Shown: positions 24,673 through 33,013 of the stretch, in pieces
Position numbering within the stretch: position 1 is the first letter of the stretch
Layout: each line of letters opens with the position of its first letter
DNA from: Pseudomonadota bacterium
GTDB taxonomy: Bacteria > Desulfobacterota > Desulfarculia > Desulfarculales > Desulfarculaceae
Length of the DNA: 64,000 nucleotides
Reading direction: 5' to 3'
NCBI GenBank assembly: GCA_018819925.1
Contig: JAHJPG010000034.1
Span: 1-64,000 of the forward strand
Program-made: the position numbers and the translations under genes
Notes under the pieces: model-generated
The model's input: the letters and a program-made list of their open reading frames with translations, nothing else
The model's database searches: none
Told to the model about the DNA's origin: nothing

Positions 24673-26616
24673 ATGTGTGGCATCGCGGGCATCTATGGGC
24701 GAGGCGCTAGTTCGGGCCCTTCGGACTTCCAGGCCACCCTGGATCTGATGACCGACTCTCTCCAGCACCGGGGACCAGATTCCCGGGGCACTTGGGCGGA
24801 CTGGGAGGCCGGTGTGGGACTGGGGCACCGGCGGCTGGCCATACGCGACCTTTCCCCCACCGGCCGGCAGCCCATGGTCTCCTCCTGCGGCCGCTACGTG
24901 ATCGTCTACAATGGCGAGGTCTACTCCCACCTGGAGATGACGCGCGAGTTGGCGGGGCACGGCCGGGTTCCCCGGGGAACCTCGGACTCCGAGGTGGTCT
25001 TGGAAGGCTGCGCCCAATGGGGTGTGCAGGCCACCCTGGGCCGGATGATCGGCATGTTCGCCTTCGCCCTGTTCGACCGGCAAGAGCGGATCATTTACTT
25101 GGTGCGGGACCGCCTGGGCATCAAGCCCCTCTACTGGGGGTTGGTGGGCGGCCGGCTCATCTTCGGCTCCGAGCTAAAGGCCCTGCGCCAGGCGAGGGAC
25201 TGGCAGCCCCGCCTGGACCGCCACGCCCTGGCCTCTTTCATGCGCCACAACTACATCCCCGCCCCCCACACAATCTACCAGGACGTGCACAAGCTGGAGC
25301 CCGGCTGCCTGCTCGCCATGGGCCCGGACATGACCCCCCGCCTGAGCCGTTATTGGGATTGCCGGAGCATGGCCGCCGGCGGGGCGGCCGCTGGGGGCGA
25401 GGGCGGGGAGGGCGAGTTGTTGGCCCAGTTGGACGGACTCTTGTCCGACGCGGTAAGGCGGCGCATGGTTTCGGACGTACCCCTGGGGGCGCTGCTGTCC
25501 GGGGGCATCGACTCCTCCCTGGTCACCTGCCTCATGGCCGAGCAATGCGGCAGAGCCATCAGCACCTTCAGCATCGGCTTCCGGGAGAGCGCATACAACG
25601 AGGCGCCCTATGCCCGCAAGATCGCCGAGCGTCTAGGCACCGTCCACACCGAGCTATACGTGGAGCCCAGCCACGCCCTGGATTTGGTGTGGGGCTTGGC
25701 CCACTGTTACGACGAGCCCTTTGCCGATTCTTCGCAGATACCCACCATCATGGTGTGCGAGCTAACCAAGCAGCACGTCACCGTGGTGCAATCCGGCGAC
25801 GGGGGCGATGAGCTGTTCGCCGGCTACCCCCGCTACGCCACGGTTCTGACCGCCTGCGGCCGGGCCCGCAAGGTTCCCCGCTTCGCCAGGAGGCTCTTCG
25901 CCCGGGGGGTGGGTTGTCTGGCGCCGAGCACCTGGGACGCCCTGGCCGCCCTGGTTCCCGGCAACCGCCTGCCGGAGAACTTCGGCATCAAACTGCACAA
26001 GCTGGCCATCGGGTTGTCCGATCGGGAATTGATGGGCCTTTACCGGCAGATTCTGAGCCACTGGCACGAGCCGGACCAAACCGTGCTGGGGGCCCACGAA
26101 CACAAGGGCGTCCTGTGGGACGAGGCGCTATACCACGAGATCCCCCACCTTTTGGACTGCATGCAGTTTTTGGACACGGTAACCTATCTGCCCGACGATA
26201 TTCTGACCAAGGTGGACCGGGCCAGCATGCGGGTGGCCCTGGAGGTTCGGGTGCCCCTTTTGGACCACCGGGTGGTGGAGATGGCCTGGGGTCTGCCCAG
26301 GGACATGAAGATGCGGGGCAATGAAACCAAGTGGGCCCTGCGCCAGCTTCTCTACCGCCGGCTGCCCAGGGAGATGGTGGAGCGGCCCAAGATGGGCTTT
26401 GGAGTGCCCATTGACCAATGGTTGCGGGGCCCCCTGCGCGCCTGGGCCCAGGAACTGCTGGACCCCGGCAGGCTGCGGGCCCAGGGGCTGTTCAACCCAG
26501 AGCCCATCAACGAACGCTGGCAGGCGCACCAGGCGGGAGCCAATTGGGCCTATCCTCTGTGGAACGTGCTCATGGCCCAGGCCTGGCTGGAGGCCAACCC
26601 GGAGGTGATTTTATGA
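24673..26616 (+). CDS. asnB: Asparagine synthase (glutamine-hydrolysing), polysaccharide-locus type
   Basis: A 647-aa amidotransferase. The Cys2 nucleophile (MCGIAG) starts the glutaminase domain, which covers about residues 1-215. The synthetase PP-loop SGGIDSS is near 275-281. Homologues in O-antigen/capsule and exopolysaccharide clusters amidate a sugar or protein rather than make asparagine, and the neighbours here are glycan genes. The ATG is fixed by the required Cys2, though the ribosome site is weak. It is intact, unlike the two genes that follow. Confidence 0.9.
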   Translation: MCGIAGIYGRGASSGPSDFQATLDLMTDSLQHRGPDSRGTWADWEAGVGLGHRRLAIRDLSPTGRQPMVSSCGRYVIVYNGEVYSHLEMTRELAGHGRVPRGTSDSEVVLEGCAQWGVQATLGRMIGMFAFALFDRQERIIYLVRDRLGIKPLYWGLVGGRLIFGSELKALRQARDWQPRLDRHALASFMRHNYIPAPHTIYQDVHKLEPGCLLAMGPDMTPRLSRYWDCRSMAAGGAAAGGEGGEGELLAQLDGLLSDAVRRRMVSDVPLGALLSGGIDSSLVTCLMAEQCGRAISTFSIGFRESAYNEAPYARKIAERLGTVHTELYVEPSHALDLVWGLAHCYDEPFADSSQIPTIMVCELTKQHVTVVQSGDGGDELFAGYPRYATVLTACGRARKVPRFARRLFARGVGCLAPSTWDALAALVPGNRLPENFGIKLHKLAIGLSDRELMGLYRQILSHWHEPDQTVLGAHEHKGVLWDEALYHEIPHLLDCMQFLDTVTYLPDDILTKVDRASMRVALEVRVPLLDHRVVEMAWGLPRDMKMRGNETKWALRQLLYRRLPREMVERPKMGFGVPIDQWLRGPLRAWAQELLDPGRLRAQGLFNPEPINERWQAHQAGANWAYPLWNVLMAQAWLEANPEVIL

Positions 26617-26654
26617 GGCGGCGCCCCTGACCCCGGGGTGCGGCGGGCGGCAGT

Positions 26655-26663
26655 TGTTATAAT
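26655..26663 (+). promoter_or_regulatory. Extended -10 promoter upstream of the ABC exporter pseudogene
   Basis: TG-T-TATAAT at 26655-26663 is a perfect extended -10, about 58 bases before the pseudogene start. There is no good -35. It could still drive the downstream glycosyltransferase. Confidence 0.4.
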
Positions 26664-26720
26664 GGTGCGATGCGGGGGAGGCGGTAGTGGCTTCAACTAG
26701 TTAGGCGGAGATTGTCCATA

Positions 26721-27399
26721 ATGAAATTCAACCGCGCGGAACTGGTGGCCGAGATGGTGCGGCGGGAGTTCCGCGACCGGCGCGGGGGCCAGATGCTGGG
26801 CGTGGTGTGGGTTTTCGGGCATCCCCTTCTTCTTATGCTCATCTACACCTTACCTTCTTGTTCGTCTACGTATTTCCCACCCGGTATGGGGGAGGCGCGG
26901 GAGCGTCCCAGGACGACCCCGTCAACATCCTGGCGGGCATCGTTTGTTGGCTGGCCTTTCAGGATGTATTGTCGCGATCCAACTCCACTTTTATTTCGCA
27001 CGCCAACCTGGTTAAGCAAATCGTATTTCCCATCGAGGTGCTGTCGGTGAAAACGGCCCTGGCCAGCGCCATTCCCTATTCGGTGGGCCTGGCCTTCCTC
27101 TTGGCCTCGGTGTGGGGGCTCCTGTGGGATATACGAGAGTTAACTCAGGTATTCTGCACGGTTAACCTGTTTGCCCAGTCGATCCTGTTCAATCCCTACG
27201 CCACCCCCCAGTGGCTGAAGTATATCTTCCAGGCCAACCCCTTCAGCTATTTCGTGTGGTGCTGGCAGGACGCCCTGTTCTTCGGGAGCTTCCGCCATCC
27301 CAAGGCCTGGGTGGTCTGCCCCTTCTCAGCGGGGGCGTCCTTTGGCTGGGGTGGTTCGCGTTCAGCAAGACCAGGCGCTTTTTTGGAGACATACTCTGA
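26721..27399 (+). pseudogene. Broken ABC-2 type polysaccharide export permease (Wzm-like)
   Basis: The protein starts in one frame (MKFNRAELVAEMVRREFRDR, typical of Wzm-type permeases). It continues as FLFVYVFPTRYGGG in a second frame and ends as GGVLWLGWFAFSKTRRFFGDIL in a third. The first break coincides with a 5-base tandem duplication, ACCTT ACCTT, at 26847-26856. The second, near 27318, fits loss of one base. The stretch around WGLLWDIRELTQVF also looks shorter than in intact homologues. Two frameshifts in order make this a decayed gene. Confidence 0.8.
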
Positions 27400-27542
27400 T
27401 GGGCGCTTTAGCTATTCAGGCGAAAAACCTAAATCGCCGCGGGACGGGCAAGTCGAGGAAGGCATTTGGATCAGCCAAACAAAATTTGCCAGGAGGCCTC
27501 GCCGCCCCGGTCCGTGGCCGCCGTGAACCTTTTCACCGATAG
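27399..27542 (+). pseudogene. Remnant start of an ABC ATPase gene (Wzt-like)
   Basis: An ATG overlaps the permease stop (TGATG at 27397-27401). The first codons read MGALAIQAKNL, the usual opening of a polysaccharide-export ATPase gene. The similarity then fades and no ABC motifs follow before the stop at 27542. The rest of the ATPase appears deleted. This is judged from position and the first eleven residues, so confidence is moderate. Confidence 0.45.
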
Positions 27543-27693
27543 CCGCGACTGGCTGGGAGGATGGCCCATGGAGTTCGTCTATGACAACGACGCCGTGGAT
27601 TTTTGCCAAAAGCTTGGCTTCAAGCTGCAAAAAATAGCCACCGGCGAGGCCAATACGGAGTTTCTCTTCCTGCGGCAACAAAACGGGAGCTAG
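27520..27693 (+). pseudogene. C-terminal fragment of a SAM-dependent methyltransferase
   Basis: From about 27520 the frame reads VNLFTDSRDWLGGWPMEFV and ends ATGEANTEFLFLRQQ. The DWLGGWP...EF segment and NEFLF-type end are typical of the extreme C-terminus of sugar/lipid methyltransferases in glycan loci. The catalytic N-terminal part is missing. A deletion seems to have joined the ATPase start to this tail. Confidence 0.5.
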
Positions 27694-27699
27694 CCATAG

Positions 27700-28848
27700 A
27701 TGCCCAAGGTCCTATTCGTGATCGGCTCTCTGGAGGTCGGCGGCACCGAAAAACAGATGGTTCTTTTAATCAAAGGGCTCTTGAACTGCGGCTGGCAATG
27801 CGAGGTCTTCGCCTTGGATCTGGTGGGCCCCTTGGCTGGTGAGTTGGTCCGGCTAGGCGTTCCGTTGCACGACGGCGGATACCGCCGGCCATCTCACCCC
27901 GCGGATAACTTCATCAGGTTGCTCAAGGCGCAGCTTCGCCTGCTGCTGGTTGCCCTGCGCCTGAGGCCCCAAGTGGTGCATGCCTATCTGCCCCTGGCCA
28001 ATTTAATGGGGGCGGTGGCGGGCCGAATGACCGGAGCCGGCGCGGTAGTCACCAGTTACCGGGATTTGGGGACCTATCGCAAGCGTTACCCCGCCTGGAG
28101 ATTTTTCGAGCGTTTGAGCAACAGTCTCAGCCACGGCGTGACTGTCAATTCCAAAGCCGTCGGCAGGAACAACTCCGCTTATGATGGCCGAGTAAAAGCC
28201 AAACTGGCGCTCATATACAACGGACTTGATCTGCCGCCGGCACCCGCCCGCAACCTAGAGCGGGAAGAGATCAGGGGAAAAGTGGGTGTTGCCGAGGATG
28301 AGGCGGCCATCGTTTCGGTGGCCAATCTCGTCCCCTACAAGGGACACCAAGACCTGATCCGCTCCCTGCCCAGACTGCTGGCCATGCATCCCAAAATAAA
28401 GCTGCTTCTGGTGGGAGAAGATCGCGGCATAAAGGGAGACTTGGAAGAAACCGCGCGGGAACTCGGGGTGGCGCAGCACCTGGTCTTTCTCGGCCACAGG
28501 GATGACGTGCGGTGGCTGTTGCGGGGCATGGATATATTCGTGCTTTCCTCTCACGAGGAAGGCTTCAACAATGCTCTGTTGGAAGCCATGGCCGCTGGTT
28601 TGCCGGTGGTGGCCACTGATGTGGGGGGAAACCGCGAGGCTTTGGGCAATGGGCGCTGGGGAGTGTTGGTGCCACCCCATGCGCCTGAGCGTATCGCCGA
28701 AGCGGTTGAGGGCCTTCTGTCCGATGGGCAAAAAAGCCGTGCCATGGGGCGGGAGGCAAGCGCCTGGGTCCGGGAAGGGTTTGGTGTGGGGAAAATGGTG
28801 TCGCGGTATGTAGACCTTTATGAAAAATTGCGAACGAGGCATAGGTAA
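27700..28848 (+). CDS. Glycosyltransferase family 4
   Basis: A 382-aa GT-B glycosyltransferase. The N-terminal acceptor domain begins KVLFVIGSLEVGGTEKQ with the glycine-rich loop of GT4 enzymes. The nucleotide-sugar domain has NGLD, the NLVPYKGHQDLI segment and the E-x7-E motif in EGFNNALLEAMA. It transfers a sugar to a lipid-linked or surface glycan. It is intact although the exporter genes in front are broken, so it may be in early decay or used elsewhere. Confidence 0.9.
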   Translation: MPKVLFVIGSLEVGGTEKQMVLLIKGLLNCGWQCEVFALDLVGPLAGELVRLGVPLHDGGYRRPSHPADNFIRLLKAQLRLLLVALRLRPQVVHAYLPLANLMGAVAGRMTGAGAVVTSYRDLGTYRKRYPAWRFFERLSNSLSHGVTVNSKAVGRNNSAYDGRVKAKLALIYNGLDLPPAPARNLEREEIRGKVGVAEDEAAIVSVANLVPYKGHQDLIRSLPRLLAMHPKIKLLLVGEDRGIKGDLEETARELGVAQHLVFLGHRDDVRWLLRGMDIFVLSSHEEGFNNALLEAMAAGLPVVATDVGGNREALGNGRWGVLVPPHAPERIAEAVEGLLSDGQKSRAMGREASAWVREGFGVGKMVSRYVDLYEKLRTRHR

Positions 28849-29078
28849 AACGAGAAACAGTTAGGCAAGCCATGCCCTGTGATTTTAGAGCTATCTGCCG
28901 TGACTAATTTTAACGGCACAAAAACAAAAGATGGCCTCCATGGTTCCACGGTTGAGCCGCGCTCCATATGGTGGCCTACTCCGCTTAAAATTTAATCTAT
29001 TGCACATCGAAACGTTCTGGGCGTTATCTATCGCCACCGGAACCAGGCTTGCCCAGGCAAAGGCGAAATCGCAACCAT
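28849..29078. other. Gene-free stretch between convergent units
   Basis: These 230 bases lie between the glycosyltransferase (plus strand) and the symporter operon terminator (minus strand). They are AT-richer than the surroundings. I see no reading frame or motif I can support. Confidence 0.4.
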
Positions 29079-29113
29079 AAAAAAAACGGCAAGACCCAGC
29101 CGCAGGCCGGGTC
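29079..29113 (-). terminator. Rho-independent terminator of the symporter operon
   Basis: Read on the minus strand, a GACCCGGCC/GGCTGGGTC stem (one G-T pair) with a small loop is followed by TTGCCG and eight T residues. It ends transcription of the symporter and its small partner. Confidence 0.75.
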
Positions 29114-29130
29114 AAGCCGCTTTCAAGGAG

Positions 29131-29181
29131 GCGTTCCCGGGGCGAGCAGGGCGTTTAAGCACCGGCCCGCCCCGGGAACGC
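29131..29181. other. 14-base perfect inverted repeat after the symporter operon
   Basis: GCGTTCCCGGGGCG and its exact complement flank a 23-base loop, between the small-gene stop and the terminator. There is no T-run of its own. It is probably a 3' stability structure, or a first arm of a double terminator. Confidence 0.5.
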
Positions 29182-29194
29182 GAGGGATCAGAGG

Positions 29195-29332
29195 TTAGTC
29201 TTCCTTGCGGGCCTCGCGGGCCATTTTAGCAAAGTCCTTGCTCACCACGATGGCATTCCAAATCTCGTAGGCTATCAACACTACGGTGCTGGACACGATT
29301 GCTATCCATAGCAAAGCGGTTGTGGCGCCCAT
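29195..29332 (-). CDS. 45-aa single-helix protein, probable symporter small accessory subunit
   Basis: A short frame read from 29332 down: an ATG with AAGGAG upstream, eleven bases after the symporter stop. The product starts MGATTALLWIAIVSSTVVL, has one membrane helix (about residues 4-24), then a charged tail ending AKMAREARKED. Small one-helix partners are known next to several Na+ symporters, and this fits that pattern. The tight spacing and strong ribosome site make it a real gene; function is inferred. Confidence 0.72.
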   Translation of the reverse strand: MGATTALLWIAIVSSTVVLIAYEIWNAIVVSKDFAKMAREARKED

Positions 29333-29343
29333 GTCGGTACTCC

Positions 29344-30810
29344 TTAACCCTTGTACGACTTCAGAATACTGAAGTCGAAGTTGTCCTTGGCCGCGGCGCT
29401 ACCCACCAAGGTGATGATTGCCGCGGAGACAAAGGCCGCTATCATGGCCCAGCCCCACAAGCCCATGCCCAGGAACATGTAGGTGCCGACCCCGAAGCCG
29501 ACCAGGCCACCCACGAAGATGGGCCAAGCGCTGATCCACTTCCAGTACTGGGAGGCCACGAAGCCGAACACGAACGGCGCGGTGTACATGGGCATGAACA
29601 ACAGTACCATAAGGATGGACATCGGCGTCAGGGCCACCGCGATCACCCCCAAGGTGACAATCACCACCATGATGCGCACCAGTTTCTTCACCTGGTCGTC
29701 GGTGGCCGACTTGTTGATGTAGGCGCGATAGATGTCGCTGCCGATGATGTTGGCTATGGCCACCACCGCAGCACCCACCGAGCCCACCGTGGCCGCCATG
29801 ACCAGCCAGATGAACAGTACGCCGGTCCAAGTGGGCAAATACATGCCCACCAGGGAGGCGTAGGCCTGGGACCCGGGCACATCGGGCATCTTGCCGGACT
29901 TCATCAGCACCAGGGCGGCGAAGCCCAGGGTGGCCGAGATGAAGGGCATGAAGAACCACCAGTTGCCGGCGTGGCGGAAAGCCCGGCCCACGCTCTTGGG
30001 GTCGCGGATGGCAAAGGCGGTCTGCCAGTAGTCCTGCTGCATGGGCAGGGAGAACAGGGCCCAGGCCAACACGGGGATCAGGTAGTTGATCAAGGCGCTG
30101 GGTCGGAAGATCTCAAACAGCTCCGGGGCCATTTTGCCGCCTTGGAATAGTTGCTGGGCGGTTTCCATGATGGGGGTGGGGCCGCCAAGGGCCACCCAGG
30201 TGGCCACGCCCACGATGGCGCAGATGGGCATGGCGATAAGGGTGAATATCCAGGTGGAGATAAGGCTGCCCCACAGGCCGGCCACCACTGTGAAGATCAG
30301 CACCGCTACCCCCAAAAAGGCCACGCCCACCCAGTAGGGCACCTGCCCGCCGGTGAGACCCACCATGACGTGGCCGGCGGCCAATCCCTGGATCCAGGCC
30401 CCGCTAAAGCTTGTGGCGATGGCGAAGATGATTACAAGCAGGTGCAGAGAGGAGTTGAAGCGGTGGCGGAAATACTCCGTATAGGACAGGGCATAAGGGA
30501 AGACCTCACGCAGTTTGGATGCCCAGATGCCGAAGACCCACAGACCCACGGCATACATGGGGTAGATCCACACACCCGAGATTCCGTTGTTCACCGCGCC
30601 CTCTGCCGAGCCCATCACCGACGACCCCCAAATGTACATGGAGGTCACCGAGGCGGTGACCAGGGCCCAGTGGGCTCGTCGGCCCGCCACCAAGTAGTCC
30701 TCGGAAGTTTTTACCAACTTCCATTTCCGGCTGGCTACAGCCACCAGGACGGGCACGATAATAGCAATGAAAGCGGCTATTATCGCTACGGTTGGACTTA
30801 AACCTTTCAT
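29344..30810 (-). CDS. Sodium:solute symporter (SSS family)
   Basis: A 488-aa inner-membrane protein with about 13 hydrophobic segments. The early SEDYLVAGRR motif is typical of the SSS/PanF/PutP family, and the TSFSGAWIQGLAAG region belongs to the transport core. GAGGGAG lies eight bases before the ATG. It lies downstream of hyuB on the same strand but beyond a terminator, so it may be a separate unit of the same regulon. The substrate is likely the amide, hydantoin or amino acid used by the neighbouring enzymes. Confidence 0.9.
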   Translation of the reverse strand: MKGLSPTVAIIAAFIAIIVPVLVAVASRKWKLVKTSEDYLVAGRRAHWALVTASVTSMYIWGSSVMGSAEGAVNNGISGVWIYPMYAVGLWVFGIWASKLREVFPYALSYTEYFRHRFNSSLHLLVIIFAIATSFSGAWIQGLAAGHVMVGLTGGQVPYWVGVAFLGVAVLIFTVVAGLWGSLISTWIFTLIAMPICAIVGVATWVALGGPTPIMETAQQLFQGGKMAPELFEIFRPSALINYLIPVLAWALFSLPMQQDYWQTAFAIRDPKSVGRAFRHAGNWWFFMPFISATLGFAALVLMKSGKMPDVPGSQAYASLVGMYLPTWTGVLFIWLVMAATVGSVGAAVVAIANIIGSDIYRAYINKSATDDQVKKLVRIMVVIVTLGVIAVALTPMSILMVLLFMPMYTAPFVFGFVASQYWKWISAWPIFVGGLVGFGVGTYMFLGMGLWGWAMIAAFVSAAIITLVGSAAAKDNFDFSILKSYKG

Positions 30811-30933
30811 AGCTTCACTCCCTCTTGCCGGGGTTGGTGAAATCTCCCCTTGCTCTACAATTTGGCTACCCGTTTTCCATTAAGATAAAAGCCGTAAGCC
30901 CTCTCGCGCCTTGAGGGCCATGGCTATTGCCGT

Positions 30934-30987
30934 AAAAAAAACACAAACACCCCACGGCCAGCGATGGCCCCCTTGCCACCCAAGGGG
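30934..30987 (-). terminator. Double-hairpin terminator after hyuB
   Basis: On the minus strand a CCCCTTG/CAAGGGG hairpin (30969-30987) and a GGCCA/TGGCC hairpin precede a T-rich tail with eight T residues at 30941-30934. This separates the hyuA-hyuB operon from the symporter gene. A further GCCCTC/GAGGGC repeat follows near 30898-30918. Confidence 0.6.
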
Positions 30988-31046
30988 ACCATCCCGGCTT
31001 CTAGGTTCGGGGCGGGCGGATATTTCTAATCGATGCACCTACTCAT

Positions 31047-32999
31047 TTAGCTCCAGTGAGAGACGGTTCTTTTCTCCAACATTTGCCTGAACTGGGCTGT
31101 GGATTTTGGGAGCACCTGCTTGATGCCCCAGTCCAGGATCACCCCGTAGCGGCGAACCACGTCCATCTCGTCGATTTCGCCGTCCACCAGCATTTGCAAG
31201 ACCTTGCCCGGGTCTTCCTTCATCCAGGCCACCCGGTTCTGGCGAATGTGGGCCCGCTCTTTTTCCGTGGCGGCCATGTCGATCTCGTAGTCCAGGAGGA
31301 TGGGGTCGTTCTCCACCACCACCACGCCGTAGTCCTTTTTGGCGCGCTCGATGGAGACGTAGCCGTCGATTACATCTTCCAGCACCATCAGGGGATCGCG
31401 CTCCAGGGGGTCTCCCAGGCCGCCGCCGCCGGCCGAGGGCCGGGTGAAGGTGTCGCCGGCGTTCACCGGAACCCCGGAGAAGATCGCACCCAGGAAAGCC
31501 TCGTCATCCCGGCCCTTGTTTTTCCAGAGCCCCTGGGGGATGGAGGGCAGGCCGCCCCAGATACCAAAGGCGATGGAGCGGGCGCGGTCGCAGCAATAGG
31601 ACATCACCGAGCCCTCGCAGGACATGACCGTTCCGCCCTTGGTAAGGCCGCAGCCACCCCGGAACTTGCCAGGCCCGGCGGAGTCGGTGAGGATGCTGTG
31701 CTCGTCGGTGATCACGGGGGTGAGGCGCTCCTGGCCCTCGCAGGGCTGGATGCTGAGGCCTAGGCCGAAGACCGCCGCCGTGCAGTTGGAGCCGTCCTTG
31801 GTGGAGCGGCCGCCGTGACCGCCGGCCATCCAGTCGTACCACATGAAAAAGTTGCCAAAGCCTGGCCGCCGATCCCACCCGCCGATGAGCAGGTATTCCA
31901 GGTTGAAGGCGCAGCCCAGGGCCCTTTCGGGCATCAGCTCGGACCACAGCTCGATGACCGCGGCCTGGGCCTTTTCATAGACCCCGGAGCAGAAGCCGGT
32001 GACCGCCGTGGGCCAGGGCGCGTTGGCCACGCAGCCTTCGGGTACGGTGACGTCGAACACCCGGAAGAAACCGGCGTTTAGGGGGATGTCCGGGAAGAAG
32101 GCCTTGGAGCCGGCCACCAGGGCCGAGAGGGTGGCCGGATAGGCCGAGTTCAAGAAGCAACCCACGATGGGATGGGAGCCGGTCAGGTCGTAGTGCACCT
32201 GGTCGCCCTTGATGGTCATTTTCACCTTGATGGGAATCAAGCCTTCGCCCAGGTCCGGGTCCTGGTCGATGAAATCCACCGTCTCCCATTGGCCGTCGGG
32301 AATCTCGGCAATGCGGCTGCGGGCGATGCGTTCCACGTAGTTTTGGCATTCCCGGGCCGCCAAGAGCACCGTGTCCTTGCCGTATTTTGCGATGAGGCGC
32401 AGGAATTCGCGCTCACCCACGTTGCAGGCCTCGGCCTGGGCCCTGAGGTCGCCCAGGCGGTCCTCGCTGCCGCGCATGTTGGCCACCAGGCAGTTGGCCA
32501 CGTCGTCCAGGTAGCGCCCCCGGTCCCAGATTCGCAAGGGAGTGATGCGGGTGCCCTCGCCGTAGTGATCCTTGGCGGTGATGTCAAAGGAGCCGGGCAC
32601 CTTGCCGCCCACGTCGGCCCAGTGGCCGTTGGACAAGGTGAAGGCTACTATTTCTCCCTCGAAAAACACCGGCTTTACGATGCGCACGTCGCAGAAATGG
32701 GTACCCCCCTCATAGGGGTCGTTGAAGATGAAGATGTCGCCTTCGTGAATGTCATCGCCAAAGGCCCGCAGGATGGCCTTGGCGGTAAGGTGCAGGGTGC
32801 CCACGTGCACCGCGATGTCCTGGCTGCCCTGCATGATGGTGTCGCCGTTGGCGTCGCAGAGGGCGGAGGAGAAGTCGCGGCAGTAGATCACAAAGGAGTA
32901 GCAGGTGCGCAAGACCTGCTCGGACATCTGATCCACCAGGTTGCCGTAGGCGTTTTTCAGGACCTCGAAGGTCACGGGATCTAGGTTGGTCTTAGCCAT
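31047..32999 (-). CDS. hyuB: Hydantoinase B/oxoprolinase family protein
   Basis: A 650-aa HyuB-type subunit. The opening DPVTFEVLKNAYGNLVDQM, SSALCDANGDTIMQGSQDIAVHVG and FIFNDPYEGGTHFCDV are diagnostic of the family. With HyuA it forms an ATP-dependent enzyme that opens hydantoin, 5-oxoproline or lactam rings, or carboxylates ketones. It is slightly longer than typical HyuB. It starts 14 bases after the hyuA stop. Family membership is firm; the substrate is open. Confidence 0.92.
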   Translation of the reverse strand: MAKTNLDPVTFEVLKNAYGNLVDQMSEQVLRTCYSFVIYCRDFSSALCDANGDTIMQGSQDIAVHVGTLHLTAKAILRAFGDDIHEGDIFIFNDPYEGGTHFCDVRIVKPVFFEGEIVAFTLSNGHWADVGGKVPGSFDITAKDHYGEGTRITPLRIWDRGRYLDDVANCLVANMRGSEDRLGDLRAQAEACNVGEREFLRLIAKYGKDTVLLAARECQNYVERIARSRIAEIPDGQWETVDFIDQDPDLGEGLIPIKVKMTIKGDQVHYDLTGSHPIVGCFLNSAYPATLSALVAGSKAFFPDIPLNAGFFRVFDVTVPEGCVANAPWPTAVTGFCSGVYEKAQAAVIELWSELMPERALGCAFNLEYLLIGGWDRRPGFGNFFMWYDWMAGGHGGRSTKDGSNCTAAVFGLGLSIQPCEGQERLTPVITDEHSILTDSAGPGKFRGGCGLTKGGTVMSCEGSVMSYCCDRARSIAFGIWGGLPSIPQGLWKNKGRDDEAFLGAIFSGVPVNAGDTFTRPSAGGGGLGDPLERDPLMVLEDVIDGYVSIERAKKDYGVVVVENDPILLDYEIDMAATEKERAHIRQNRVAWMKEDPGKVLQMLVDGEIDEMDVVRRYGVILDWGIKQVLPKSTAQFRQMLEKRTVSHWS

Positions 33000-33013
33000 T
33001 TCGCCTCTGCTCC

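Noticed and set aside
29299-30150. A 283-codon plus-strand frame opposite the symporter
   Set aside because: The product is a His/Gly/Gln-rich shadow; the minus strand has a well-formed SSS symporter with a ribosome site.
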